From Pontederia crassipes (Eukaryota > Streptophyta > Magnoliopsida > Commelinales > Pontederiaceae): a stretch of 64,000 nt of DNA. The notes beneath the pieces are model-generated. The model was not told where the DNA came from. It was given only the letters and a program-made list of their open reading frames with translations, and did no database searches. Every line of letters starts with the position of its first letter. Position 1 is the first letter of the stretch. The position numbers were made by a program, and so were the translations under genes. Where the stretch lies: NCBI GenBank assembly GCA_030549335.1, contig CM060186.1, positions 19,025,189 through 19,089,188 of the forward strand, read 5' to 3'. Below, one piece after another: positions 45,664 through 56,961 of the stretch.

Positions 45664-46772
45664 AAAGTATATGTTTGAACATGAAAACATAGTAAAACAT
45701 AGGATAAATGCATGTTGAACTCTAGTGGAAAGTATACATAATGTTTCCCCATTAAACTCTTTCAAACTTAAGCTTCTGCTTGTCCTCGAGAAAAAAATTA
45801 GGAACTTGGGATAAATTTTTTTAAGTTTTTCATGATCACATTATATATGAAACTTTATTTTCCTTAACCTACAAATTTCTTCGAAATGAACATCATTTAC
45901 TCATTTAAGGCCTATTAACCCCAGACTTAAGAACCACTGAAGCGTGTGCCCCCATGGGCGTCAAGTAAGACCATCCTATAGACTGAACATTCACATAATC
46001 TACCCCAAGAATGTGCACATTCATCTGATTTGTATTAACACTAAAAGATGATTTGCTTATGTGGGGGACACATACACGTCCCTGTGGTTAAACTACCCCT
46101 CTTTTCATTTACCCATGTCTCTTTTTTTCTTTTTATATTCTTTTTTCTGCTATGACCTCCTCGTTAGTTGTGTATTGGATAGTTGAAAAGAAAAAGAAGA
46201 CTTCCACTAGGCATAATCTTTGCCTTTCTTCCGAGAGTACTCAGCTTGAGTGCTAATGGTGCCACGTATGACATACTCTTGTCTCACTCAAGTGAGAGGA
46301 CAGATGAGTAGTTATTCAGAAGTTAAAATATGTCCACAGTCTTTCCCACCTTTTCTTTATAGAATATTTAGGTGAATCGCTTGGAACACTTATTAAAGAA
46401 AAAGATAAAAAACATTTCTCAATACGCAAAAGAATAGAGGTGAAGACATGAGGGCATATAAACTATGCAACTTTTTATTACTACATTGCAAATGGGTGCA
46501 AGTGGGTGCAAGTGTCATGCAAATGGGTGCAAGTGTAGGATATTTAGCAGGCTAAACAAATGTTATGCATAATGTTTCCTAGTCGACACTTCATGACATA
46601 ATAAAAAGGTAAGTGCTAGCATTACTAAAAAACAATAACAATATGAAGTTTGAAAAATTAGTCAATTTTTTCATGCATTTATTAATAATGATATATATAC
46701 ATAACTTAGGATATTTAGATCTTTTCTAGTTGTAACATTTTCTCCATGTGACTATGATACTCTAACTACTAG
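45664..46772. other. Unassigned, probably old Athila-like internal DNA
   Basis: Contains 'taagcttctgcttgtcctcgagaa' near 45775, the same conserved stretch as just inside the LTR of the gag-only element. It is probably part of an older related element that received the SIRE-like, gag-only and CACTA insertions. No coding region seen. Confidence 0.4.
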
Positions 46773-47130
46773 CACTACAAGAAAATCGGCACTTAGAGAC
46801 GCAAAGTAGCATCTCCAAGAGCAGTGACGCTACATAGACGCTACTAGCGCCTTTATGGCGTGTACTTTGCGTCACAATTTTGATACGCTACTTGCCTCTC
46901 GATAGCGTCTCATTAGAGTCTTCTTAGCTATTCTGAAGATAGACGCTATTACTGGCGTAATCGAGATGCTACGTAGACGCTTTTATTTCACGCCACGAAG
47001 CGGAAATGCGCGGTAGCATCTAGAGCCGTTCTCGCGTTGACGACGTTTGACGCGAACCTAGGGTCACAATTTCTATGCCTCTAAAGAGACGCTATATGGC
47101 ACCTCAGTCATAGGCAACGCTATTTGAACG
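46773..47130 (+). repeat. CACTA left terminal and subterminal repeat array
   Basis: Over 15 variants of GACGCTA / TAGCGTC within 360 bp. In En/Spm such short repeats are bound by the TNPA protein to pair the ends. More copies occur in 47490-47700 and 48120-48330, including a 22-bp unit repeated twice at about 47500-47545. Confidence 0.8.
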
Positions 47131-48399
47131 CTACCGTGTTACTCATACTTTATCTACGTTTATTTCGCTATTTGTTTTATATTTAAACCCTATATATTAT
47201 ATGTATACTATATCTTAATCAATAAATTAATTAAATATTATATTAGTATTAATTACATGATTATCAACATATTATAAATAGCGTATTATCAACATATATA
47301 TGTATTAATTACACGATTATATATATATGTGTATTTTTGCATGATAGGAGTGTTCCTACATATATAATTTGTTATCTATATTATTTATGTTATCTATACA
47401 TATAATATATATAATATCTTAATTATGCATATATTATTATTATATACTTAATCATGAAATTATGGTGGTTGAATTAAGAGAGTGATTTGCTACCATATTA
47501 GCGTCACCGTGGAGACTCAATAGCGTCACCGTGGAGACTCAATAGCGTCGACGTCGCGTCTAACTAGAGCCTAGTGTTGACGCTATGGTGACACTATCGG
47601 CATCTCTGTAGATGTGCGATGCGAAAAAGTAATAGTTCTGTGCTACGGTGTCGTTAAATGTAAATAGCGACTCAATAGCGTCGGTATTGTGCCTCATAAG
47701 CCGACTTTTTACCCCTCGCTTAATCGGGCACATATAGACATATAAATATGCGTATATGCTTATACTTATATATAATAAATGCATATATACATATTATTAT
47801 AACTTAATCTCACACATATAAACATATACACATATATTCACTTCGAATACGTATACATATACGCGTTATCTATATATATATGACTCGCACATGTATAGAC
47901 ATATACATACACATATATATTTATAATACATATAGATAAACACATTGTTGTAACTTAATCTCCCACACGTCGACATATATATACATATGCATATATTACA
48001 TATGTATATATATACACACACAATTTTGTTATAGACACATATACATATAGATTTATAATTTTATACACATACATGATAGATTGTCAGAAGGAAAAAAATA
48101 ATTGGAACGGGGCACAATGCGATGAGACGCTACATTGATAAATAAAATTTCATACATACTAAAAAATTTGAAAAAGACTTTTAATGAGCGTCTCAATGGT
48201 GTCGCATTTTTTAGATGTTATAGTGTTGCTACGTTATCTTAGCGACACATTAGCTTCTCCATAGCGCTGCACTAGACGAATTTTGACATAGTTGGCGCCT
48301 ACATAGCATCGCGTTCTTGGGAGACGCTAAAAAATTTACTTAAATCCCTAACCCCTCTTCTTCGTTTTCACTTTTACTGTTTATCACTTTTATTGTGTG

Positions 48400-49160
48400 A
48401 CGCGCGACCGTTTGACCTCCGACGCCCGACCTTCGACCTCCGACGCCCGACGACCGATGCCCGATGCCCGACCTCCGACGCCCGACGCCCGCCACCTCCA
48501 CTGCGCCCCTCCGCCGCTCTTCTGTCTCCTCCACCGCCCTCCGCCCACACGCTGACGTCCGCCTCTGCCTCCACCGACGCCTCCTCCTCCTCCCTCCTCC
48601 TCGTCCGTCCTCCGCCTCCACCGACGCCTCCTCCTCTTCCTCCCTCCGGCCACGCGCCGACGTTCGCCTCCGCCTCCACTGACGCCTCCTCCTCCTCCTC
48701 CCTCCGCCTTGTCCGTCCTCCACCCCCGTCGACGTCCGCCTCTGCCGACCCTCCTCCTCCACTGCCGCCCTCCGCCTCCGCCTCCACTGCCGCCCTCCGC
48801 CTCCGCCTCCACCGGCGCCTCCTCCTCCTCCTCCTCCTCCCCCCTCCGCCTCTTCCGCCCTCCACCGTCGCCGCCGCCCTCCGCCTCTGCCTCCGCCTCC
48901 ACCGGCGCCTCCTCCTCCTCCTCCTCCTCCCTCCGCCTCGTCCGCCCTCCGCCTCGTCCGCCTACCGCCGCTGACGTCCGCATCCACCGCCCTTTGCCTC
49001 CACCGCCGCCTCGTCCGCCCTCCGCCTCATCCGCCCTCCACCGCTGCCGATGTCCGCCTCCGTCGCCCTTCGCCTCCGCCGCCGACATCCACCTCCGCCG
49101 CCCTCCGCCTCCACCCCGCCTCGTCCGTCCTCCGCCCTTCGCCGCCTTCCTCACCGATTA
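48400..49160. repeat. CCTCCGCC-rich array inside the CACTA element
   Basis: About 760 bp of degenerate 'cctccgcctccaccgacgcc' units, extremely C-rich on the plus strand. Frames stay open on both strands only because of composition (Pro/Ser/Ala on plus, Gly/Arg/Glu on minus). I do not call a protein. Confidence 0.8.
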
Positions 49161-49186
49161 AGAAGGTACTAGCCCGCCACCATAAT

Positions 49187-49480
49187 TATGAACTAATGCA
49201 TGTTAAGTTAAGTATTACTTAATTACTTGATTGTTTTGTTGCATGTTAAGTTATGAACTTATGCATGTTAAGTTGAACTAATGCATGTTAAGTTAAGTAT
49301 TACTTAAGTTAAGTTATGAACTAATGCATGTTAAGTTAAGTATTACTTAAGTTACGTTATGAACTAATGCATGTTAAGTTAAGTATTACTTAAGTTACGT
49401 TATGAACTAATGCATGTTAAGTTAAGTATTACTTAATTACTTGATTGTTAAGTATTACTTAATTACTTGATTGTTAAATA
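49187..49480. repeat. 45-bp minisatellite in the CACTA element
   Basis: Units like 'gaactaatgcatgttaag' + 'ttaagtattacttaagttacgttat' repeated about four full times plus partial units at both sides. Confidence 0.85.
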
Positions 49481-49691
49481 CTATTTTTTTTCATAATTGT
49501 AGAACATCTTTTTTATCATGTTCTCATAAATTTTACTAAGGATGTATTTCCACATTCTTGATGATAAAATGAGATTATGATTCGACGATGAAATACTTGA
49601 AACATGTGATTTTGGACTTCGTAAGTTCAAAATCACACGTTTCAAGTACACGAATTTATTGACATATGGCTTAATGTTGTCCATTACAGAA

Positions 49692-50299
49692 ATGCTAAAG
49701 CCAGATCATAGTTGGATTCGTCATTGGAAGAATAAACATGGAGTCATAACTGAAGAATATAAGGATGGTGTTGATGAATTCATTAATATGGCAAATCAAA
49801 ATGAATGTGTTGCTTATACCATGAATTCGATCCAGAGAAAGGAGTTCGGATCGATCAAAAGTTTAAATTAGTGGATATTAACCCTCGATCGAGACTTCAG
49901 TCATATGATCCATTCGTATTGGCGGAACAAGCACAACAAGTGTACTACACTAAGTATCCATCGAAAAAAACTAAGGATGAATGGTGGACGTCGTGCAAGG
50001 TGAGAAGTAGTCTATTCTTAGCAGAAACAATGATAGATGACAATGAAACATCATCCGTACACAACGATGTGCCCATGGACGATTACTGTCAAGAAAATAG
50101 AGTGAATGAGATGATTGATGTGGCCGATGGAGTTGAGAATTTTCAATTGGTCGATGACGCTGAGCCAATGAAAGAGTTCAATTCAAATGACCTATTGGAT
50201 GTGAACTTTGATAATTTCATTGACGATGACTCAAACCCAGATTATAGCGACGATGATGAAGATGATGAAAATGAATCAGAATACGAAACAAGCGAATGA
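49692..50299 (+). pseudogene. TNPD/TNP2-type CACTA transposase gene, catalytic middle deleted
   Basis: The ATG at 49692 follows an intron-like acceptor (ttacag). Residues 1-37 (DHSWIRHWKN ... EEYKDGVDEFINMA) match the Transposase-associated N-terminal domain of plant CACTA transposases. After about 110 bp the frame shifts, and the next part (EFDPEKGVRIDQKFKLVDIN ... DPFVLAEQAQQVYYTKYP) is the DUF4216 region from the C-terminal end, followed by a strongly acidic tail ending YETSE at 50299. The Transposase_21 catalytic domain, normally several hundred residues between these two parts, is absent. This is an internal deletion with a frameshift at the joint. Confidence 0.75.
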
Positions 50300-50449
50300 A
50301 TCTCGTAGTTATTCTAATGACATAAGTTTTTTTATTTTTTTAAGTTATATATGGTTACCGATAATAAGAGAAGTTTCTTTCTTTTTTTCAGTCATGGTTA
50401 TTAGGGGTTGAGCATCTGGTCATCTTGCTCTTCCAGGCGTTCACTCCAG

Positions 50450-52700
50450 ATGAGTCAGCCATCACAACCACCAGGTAATATATTTATTGTCAGCTGCTTA
50501 TTTATAGTTGATTATAATAGTTAATTTTTTTTTAATAATATCAGTTCCTCCGCCGTCGACGGGGCACGTAGTCGGATCGTCATATAGTAGGCGATCCATT
50601 GGTGGGTCTGCTCAGCTTATCACTCCAGGTACGTGACACATTGTAGGCGATACACAGTAGGAGATAGAGTTTTTTAAATATTTTGATTTTGTGACGATTG
50701 CTCCACCATCGACGGGGAACATAGTCAGTATGTCTTGATCGCACGACGACGATCGTCATGTCACACCAGGTTATTTTTTGTATATTACATAATTTTTTAT
50801 AGGAGGCAAATTTTATGTATTTTCTTATGATGACAGTTGCTACCCCACCACCACCGCCGAGAATACCAGACACTTCATCACATTCTAGCGTTGGCGAGCG
50901 ACATCTTATGCCAGGTGATATATTTATTATTATTGACATTTCTTAATTAATTATATTAAATATTTTTTTAATAATATCAGTTGCTACACCGCCGATAGCA
51001 CAAGCACCTGGCTCATTTCATTCAGACGAGCGGACTACCACTGATCATGCGGTACACATCAATCGAGGTGAGAACATTACTGTACATCTATCAATTATCA
51101 TAATTTTAATTTGGTATGACACTAATGATTTATTATGTATTAGGGCCCGTAGATGATGTCAGACCTTCACAGCCTACTCCAACTATACCGAATGATGATT
51201 CCTCTTTGAGTGATGAAGAGGGGTTACACGATAATGGGGTGGTCACTATGAATAATATTACTCGACCGTAAGTTAAATAAGTTGTACAAATTTTATTATA
51301 GTTTTGGTTATCATTGAAAATTAATTCTTCTTTGTAATTGGCAGGACCACTTTCATACTCGCTAGTACCGTACGGGATGCCAGTGCTCTCGTTCTTTTCC
51401 ACTTGTCGGAAGGGGCAAGATCATGGAAAGATGTCCCAATTCAAGTGCGGGATGACATCTTTCAAGTCTTTACTGTACGATCTTCTATTTGGATTACATA
51501 ATTCAATTAATATTTATTTTAAAATTATTAAGTTTTAGCGTTTTATTTGTACGAGGCAAATCAGTTTCATCCGGATCTTAGTTTAGGGACGATCCGGAGA
51601 GCTTTTGAGGAGGTCGCTACGAAACGCCTCCGAAATCGATTATACAAGTTTCGCAAGGTCGTTACGTCCGTCGGCTTCACTTTGGATCAGGGCATACAAA
51701 GATGTCCAAGACATATTAGGTGCTCGGTTTGAGAGTCCCTCTGTAGGAAGTGGTAAGTATGTATACTTTTACATTTTTTTTATGAAAATTATAGTTTTTT
51801 GAAAGTGTAAGTATTTGATGTTCACAAAGGACGAATGAATGATGGCAAAGGAAGTCAGAAAAGGCAAGAGTTAATCATCTTTCGAAGCTTGAGGCCCACA
51901 TCCACAAAGGAGGATCGATGCGATTTGACGAGCATCGACGCCGCATGGTAATTTACATATAAATTCAATTTATCAAACTTTTAACTTATACTTATGTTAT
52001 CAAATTTGAAACTTTATTGTAGGAGGAGAAAGAAGGCGGTCCTGTAGACTTTCGTGTGGCCTATGAGGCCACGCATAAGAGCCGGAAGACAAACGACCTA
52101 GTCACGCCCACTGCTCATAGGCTTCTGGTAAGTCTCATGATATGGTCATTTGGTTGTTGCCGTTAGTGCATTATTTTTGAAATACATAATGTTTAAATTT
52201 TATAGGATGAGTATAATGCGAAAATGGCTAAAAAGTATGGAGATGATCCGAGTACTCAGCCACCGGGTAATGTTACTTCATTGGTTTTGTCATGTTTTTA
52301 ATTTGTGTTTCTTGATATATAATTTATATATTAAATGATTGTATGATTTTTCTATTTCGTAAAGGATCCTGCTATTTGGGAGGAGGTGGCCGGCACGACA
52401 CGAGGGGGGTACTTGCGTGGCTTCGGCACATACCTGGGAGGATTGGAGGATATGTAGGCGGTCCATCTGCTGCGAGCTCATCCGCTGCACCTGATGTAAC
52501 GCAGCTGTCACAACAGCTATCGTAGCAGTTATCGGAGCAGATATCACGGCAGGTGTCGGAGCAATTGTTGCAGCAATTGGCTCCGCTATTGCAGGCGATT
52601 CAGGGATTGATCCCGACGCAGAATCCATCCCCGCGAGGCCATAAACCGAGCATGTCTGGGTCGAATGTCCGGAATGATAACAATAACTCCCAAACCTAGG
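50450..52700 (+). pseudogene. TNPA/Transposase_24-like accessory gene of CACTA, probably broken
   Basis: About 12 short exons with plausible GT-AG joints: 50450-50474, 50545-50628, a faulty one near 50690-50769, 50837-50914, 50981-51067, 51144-51267, 51345-51474, 51556-51752, 51830-51947, 52023-52127, 52206-52267 and from 52365. The first exons give Pro/Ser-rich repeats (PPVPPPSTG, TPPPPPRIP). Later exons carry the Transposase_24 (Ptta/En/Spm) signature: HPDLSLGTIRRAFEEVATKRL, then SEKARVNHLSKLEAHIHKGG and MRFDEHRRRM, then EGGPVDFRVAYEATHKSRK, then WEEVAGTTRGGYLRGFGTYLGG. A Gln-rich coiled-coil tail follows in another frame. In-frame stops (near 50733 and 52455) and shifts indicate decay. Function in the family: binding the subterminal repeats. 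Confidence 0.7.
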
Positions 52701-52919
52701 ATAGAAACAACCCATGAATATAAAAAATGCTTTTGCTGCTTATAGATTTAGATATATATATATAGTTTTTTAATTCGATTTATTACTTTTCGTATTCTTA
52801 TGTTCAATATTATGCATGTGATGCTTTTATATTACCTGTGATGCTCTTATATTGCATGTGATGCTCTTATACTGCCTGCGATGCTTTTATATTGCCTGGG
52901 AAGGGGGAAAATGAGGATT

Positions 52920-53387
52920 GAAGGGGTAAAAAAAAAATCTGTAAATAGCGTCCCATTCACGTCAGAAAGAATGTCGACGCTGAGTTAAATATATCGTCCT
53001 TAGCGGCATAGTCGCGTCTCATTGGCGACGCGTACACCATCATATTGCGTCACTTCAACGCCTTCCTAGCATCTAGAGTAGTGACTCGTGGGTGCCGAAC
53101 TCACGTCTCAAAGCTTGCGCCCCTTGCGCATCGACTTAGCGACACCTATCTTCTACGCACAGCCGCAAGCCGCGCGTCTTAATAACATCGAGATAGCGTC
53201 AAGTAGTGGCGCTAGTAACGTCCAATTTTCTTTGACTCCATTGCGACGCTAGTAGCCACCGATATGCAGCGTCCCATTTTTGTGGTGCTAGATAGACGCG
53301 AATAAGACGCTCTTCACAGCGGAGATGTAATAGCGCCACCCTAACGTTGCATATCTTGGACCGCTAATCGCCCATTTTCTTGTAGTG
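52920..53387 (-). repeat. CACTA right subterminal array and terminus
   Basis: Dense 'agcgtc', 'gacgct' and 'gcgacgct' words from about 52946 to the end, mirroring the left array. Confidence 0.8.
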
Positions 53388-54851
53388 TAAAATCGATATA
53401 CCATATATTAGCAGTACAATTGACATACAATGCAATTCCGATCAATTCAATTGGTATAGAAATTTTAAAAAATTGAATCATATTAGTCTAGTCATATTGA
53501 CTCTAGATTTCACACCTCTCAATATCTTCAAGCACAAAACTTTGATATACATCAGTTTTCTTCATATTCATCTACTTAATTTTGTTCTATGATGATAATT
53601 ACATTAGTTAACGTTGACTATAAATCATAATTATAGTTGGAGAAATTTATAAAAAAAATATGTAGGAAAAGAAGATTCAAAATGTGAACAAATTATAAAT
53701 GCAAACGTGGAAGAATGCTATGAAGAAGATATTCTAAATTTAACCTTCATGACATATGATGTAGATAAGAACACATCATTGATGTTTACAGAAGAAGAAA
53801 GCTCTAGTGGAAAGGAAAAGGTAAATGTGGTAATCATCAAATCCTCAAATATCTATGAGTATCATAATGAAAGGTGTAGTACTTTAAATGAAGAATATTA
53901 CAAGTAATTTATTGCTCGTAAGTATGATTTTGACATAGATGAGAATTTGATGAATTATGTGACATTGAAAATGGAAAAGCTAATTTTTTATCTAATGGAA
54001 AAAATATGTTGCCAATGCTGACTTGTATTTCAATTTATTTGGTGAATTTGATTGTGATAAATATAATGAATTTATAAGCATTTCAAATGATGATCTTCAA
54101 CATGGAAATTACTCTTCAAATGATAGTTGTGAAATTCAAGAAAATGGAAATTTAAATGAATACTATGAAATTTGAAAATTTTAAATGAATACATTTAAAA
54201 GAATTTTTTAAGTTAAGCATATGAAATTTTAGAAATCAAACATAATAGACTAATTGATAAATAACTTCACAAAGTAGGAACTTAATCACTTAAATCAAAT
54301 GAGCTTTGTGAAAATGACAACTCAAGAGCTTTCAGCATAAAAGATAAAGAAACAAACTCACTCGTGGAGAAAAGTGGAGAGGTAGGGGTATGTGAAAATG
54401 GGGAGGTACCATCAATTGGAGACCCCACTTGAACTTTTGAAACAAGTCTTAAAGATTTATGCACCTAACTCTACAATTATGGCTGGAAGTATATGGTAAT
54501 ATATATAGGATCGAATCATAGAGATTGATTCATAAATACTATACTGAAATTATTTTTTCAATAAGCTGAACAAAAAATGTTAGCAAATAAGATTCAATAA
54601 TGCTACTGAAAGTATGAAATCAATTTGGGAAAATGAAGATGATATATATTTAAGTAATATGCAATCAAAAGTTATATAATCAATATGCATTCAATGAATC
54701 TGAACTGTTGAATAATGATTAGATGATTGAGATTAAATTTAATAACTTAACATTAAATTCAATAGAAATTGAATTTCAACCATATAATCATGATTTAACA
54801 TTCCTAATTTGATGATTGCATATTGGTTGTACAAAAGTTAGTTGCATGTTA

Positions 54852-54891
<40 letters not shown>

Positions 54892-55697
54892 GTTTTTTTC
54901 AAGTTTAAAAGACAAATAGAAATAACAAGAGTTAGAACGGAAATAAATGGGGATAATTCGATGGAGAAGAGTAATTAGTGTTTGAGAAAATGCCTTGGGA
55001 AAGAACTACTACCACTTACCAATTAATGTTACAAAATTTGGGTACAAGTTATTTAAATATGCACAACTCTACTATCATATGTCGGAGTCTTCAAGTCCTT
55101 GCTACTCTTGTAGCTGATGGCTTGATATTGACAAACACCTGAATATCCAAAATAATGCGATTAAATCAATATGCACATAATAAAATTAAAAAAAAAATCA
55201 ATAGCCTTTAAAAACTTATAGTGAAGCAAAATGAGGAATAATTATTTTGAATCTGCATGTGCACCCATTTGAGCTGTTCTTAAACCACTACTAGTGATGG
55301 ATATCGGAAAAAAAAAACACGATCAGAACTTGTGCCCAATATATTTGTCCATCTTTCAGCTTTTATGATTTCTAAAATTGATCTTAATCCAAAAATTCAT
55401 AAGCCATCTGCACCTCGACATGTATACGATTTTATCTATGATTTGGTGTATTCAAAGCTCCTATTTGATTATCTAAATTAATGATCATGCATGCGCGCCA
55501 TTGAATGGTGGTTGTGGCGCTAAATGCACATGAGAATGGTCTCTTTTTATTATTTTTTTCTTAACAATTGAGGTGTATTAATTGTTGAATGTTCTCATGA
55601 ATTTTTAATAATTAAGAAAATCTCGAGACTATTTTTTTTCTTTCCGAAGGTTATATGTTTTTACGGGGCAACCTTACAAGCCAAGAGTATTTTTTTA
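53388..55697. other. AT-rich intergenic DNA, no gene supported
   Basis: A (TA)n microsatellite lies at 54853-54889. At 53640-54180 an AT-rich stretch translates to several acidic, Asn-rich pieces (for example from 53707) with stops between them; it may be a decayed gene or gag, but I recognise no domain. Confidence 0.5.
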
Positions 55698-56585
55698 GGA
55701 GTAAATTTCAGTCATATTCATTCAATTTAGAGGTATTCCCGATATGATAATCTAATTTCACTTTGTAATATCATGGACATCCAACTTTAGAAACATTTCA
55801 ACCATAATCATCGCAATCGGTTATCACTAATCAATCGGTTGATCACCGATGTGACACTAAAGTGGATGCTTATATGGCGCTACGTTAATATTTTCTCTCT
55901 CCTCCGTGCCAACTTTTAAAAATAAAATGTCACGTCAGTATTTTTTTCTCATCTACCAGATCTTAATTTTGTACTTGTATTATTATTCAATTTTTCAAAA
56001 TTTTCAAACATGGTCATTCAACTTTTCAAAATTTTAGTTATGCTCATCATTAAAAATTAAAGATAATAATAAATAATTAATTAAATATAATAATTAAAAA
56101 AAATAAAGGCGCTTAAATTGATCCGGCATGATTTTTTGGGCACGACCGAATGGGGTCAAGCTAAACATATAATATTATAATACTAATATTAGTAAATAAA
56201 AAATATAAAAAAATAAAATACATATTACATTTTTTCCCTAAAATTTGGACTAATATAAAAAAATAAAAATATTAATTATATATTACATATTACATTTTTA
56301 GACAGTTAAATTACCATGTCTAGAAATTTTGAAAAGTTGAATGAACATGCATATACAAACTTAATTCTAGATAGATGAAAGAGAAAAAATGATGATATGA
56401 TGTTTTTAATTTTTTTTAAAATTGACGTGAAGAAAAGAGAAAATAATGACGTGCGATAACCGATCGCAATAACTGATGACTGTGGTCGAAATATTTTAAA
56501 AGTTGACCGTGTTGTTATAAAGTGAAGTTGGATGATCATATTGAAAATATCCTATAAGTTGAATGATCATGACTAAAATCTAGTC
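55698..56585. mobile_element. Foldback / MITE-like element, 0.9 kb
   Basis: Two arms of about 150 bp are inverted copies of each other: the left begins GGAGTAAATTTCAGTCATATTCATTC, the right ends with the complement of AGACTAGATTTTAGTCATGATC, and matching blocks (CATCCAACTT, CGATCGGTTATC-like) continue inward. The middle is noncoding and AT-rich. Arm style resembles Mutator-like MITEs, but I found no clear target duplication. Confidence 0.6.
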
Positions 56586-56961
56586 TTAAAAATTAGGAAT
56601 TATATTTTTTTATCTCAAAATAGATTTATAATAGCTCATTAATTTAATATGATACTTGGAGACTATTTATTAAGAGCCCCGTTTAACAATTATTTCATCA
56701 CATTGCACAATTCTTTTCTTGTTATTGTTTTCCAACCAAATGGCAGGATCCATCTGCAAGTAAATTCAATAGTTTACAAAGATAAAATACTGGCAGACAT
56801 TATAAACATTATACGGCAAATCCAACACAAAGTGTGATGCACAATTGTCATATACTTTTTACTTCTACGCATTTATATATGCATGCCTGGAGGGTCGATT
56901 CTTTTTTTTTTCTTTTTTGGGTACAAGATGCCAAGGCCCCGGATCGATTCTTAATTTGTTT
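56586..56961. other. 3' flank of the transporter gene
   Basis: AT-rich; the 3' untranslated region of the gene to the right probably lies near 56860-56961. No other feature seen. Confidence 0.5.

Larger units (their letters stand above)
46773..53387 (+). mobile_element. CACTA (En/Spm) DNA transposon, 6.6 kb
   Basis: Starts CACTACAAGAAAATCGGC at 46773 and ends with the inverted CTTGTAGTG at 53387 (inner bases GCCCATTTT). The 3-bp target duplication would be TAG / TAA, one mismatch. Both ends have arrays of GACGCTA-type words in both orientations. Inside are a GC-rich array, a minisatellite, a gutted TNPD gene and a TNPA-like gene, in the usual CACTA order. No full transposase is present, so it depends on another copy. 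It belongs to the same family as the element starting at 63352. Confidence 0.9.

Noticed and set aside
48340..49161. Several long overlapping open frames on both strands (Gly/Arg/Glu-rich and Pro/Ser-rich)
   Set aside because: They arise from the CCTCCGCC array, which lacks stop codons by composition. No domain or conserved start.
46773..53387. CRISPR-like array or tandem gene cluster suggested by the repeated GACGCTA words
   Set aside because: The words are irregularly spaced, in both orientations and confined to the ends of a CACTA element; they are its subterminal repeats.
53707..53907. 67-codon plus-strand frame, acidic
   Set aside because: No family recognised, several stops around it; kept only as a remark in the intergenic entry.
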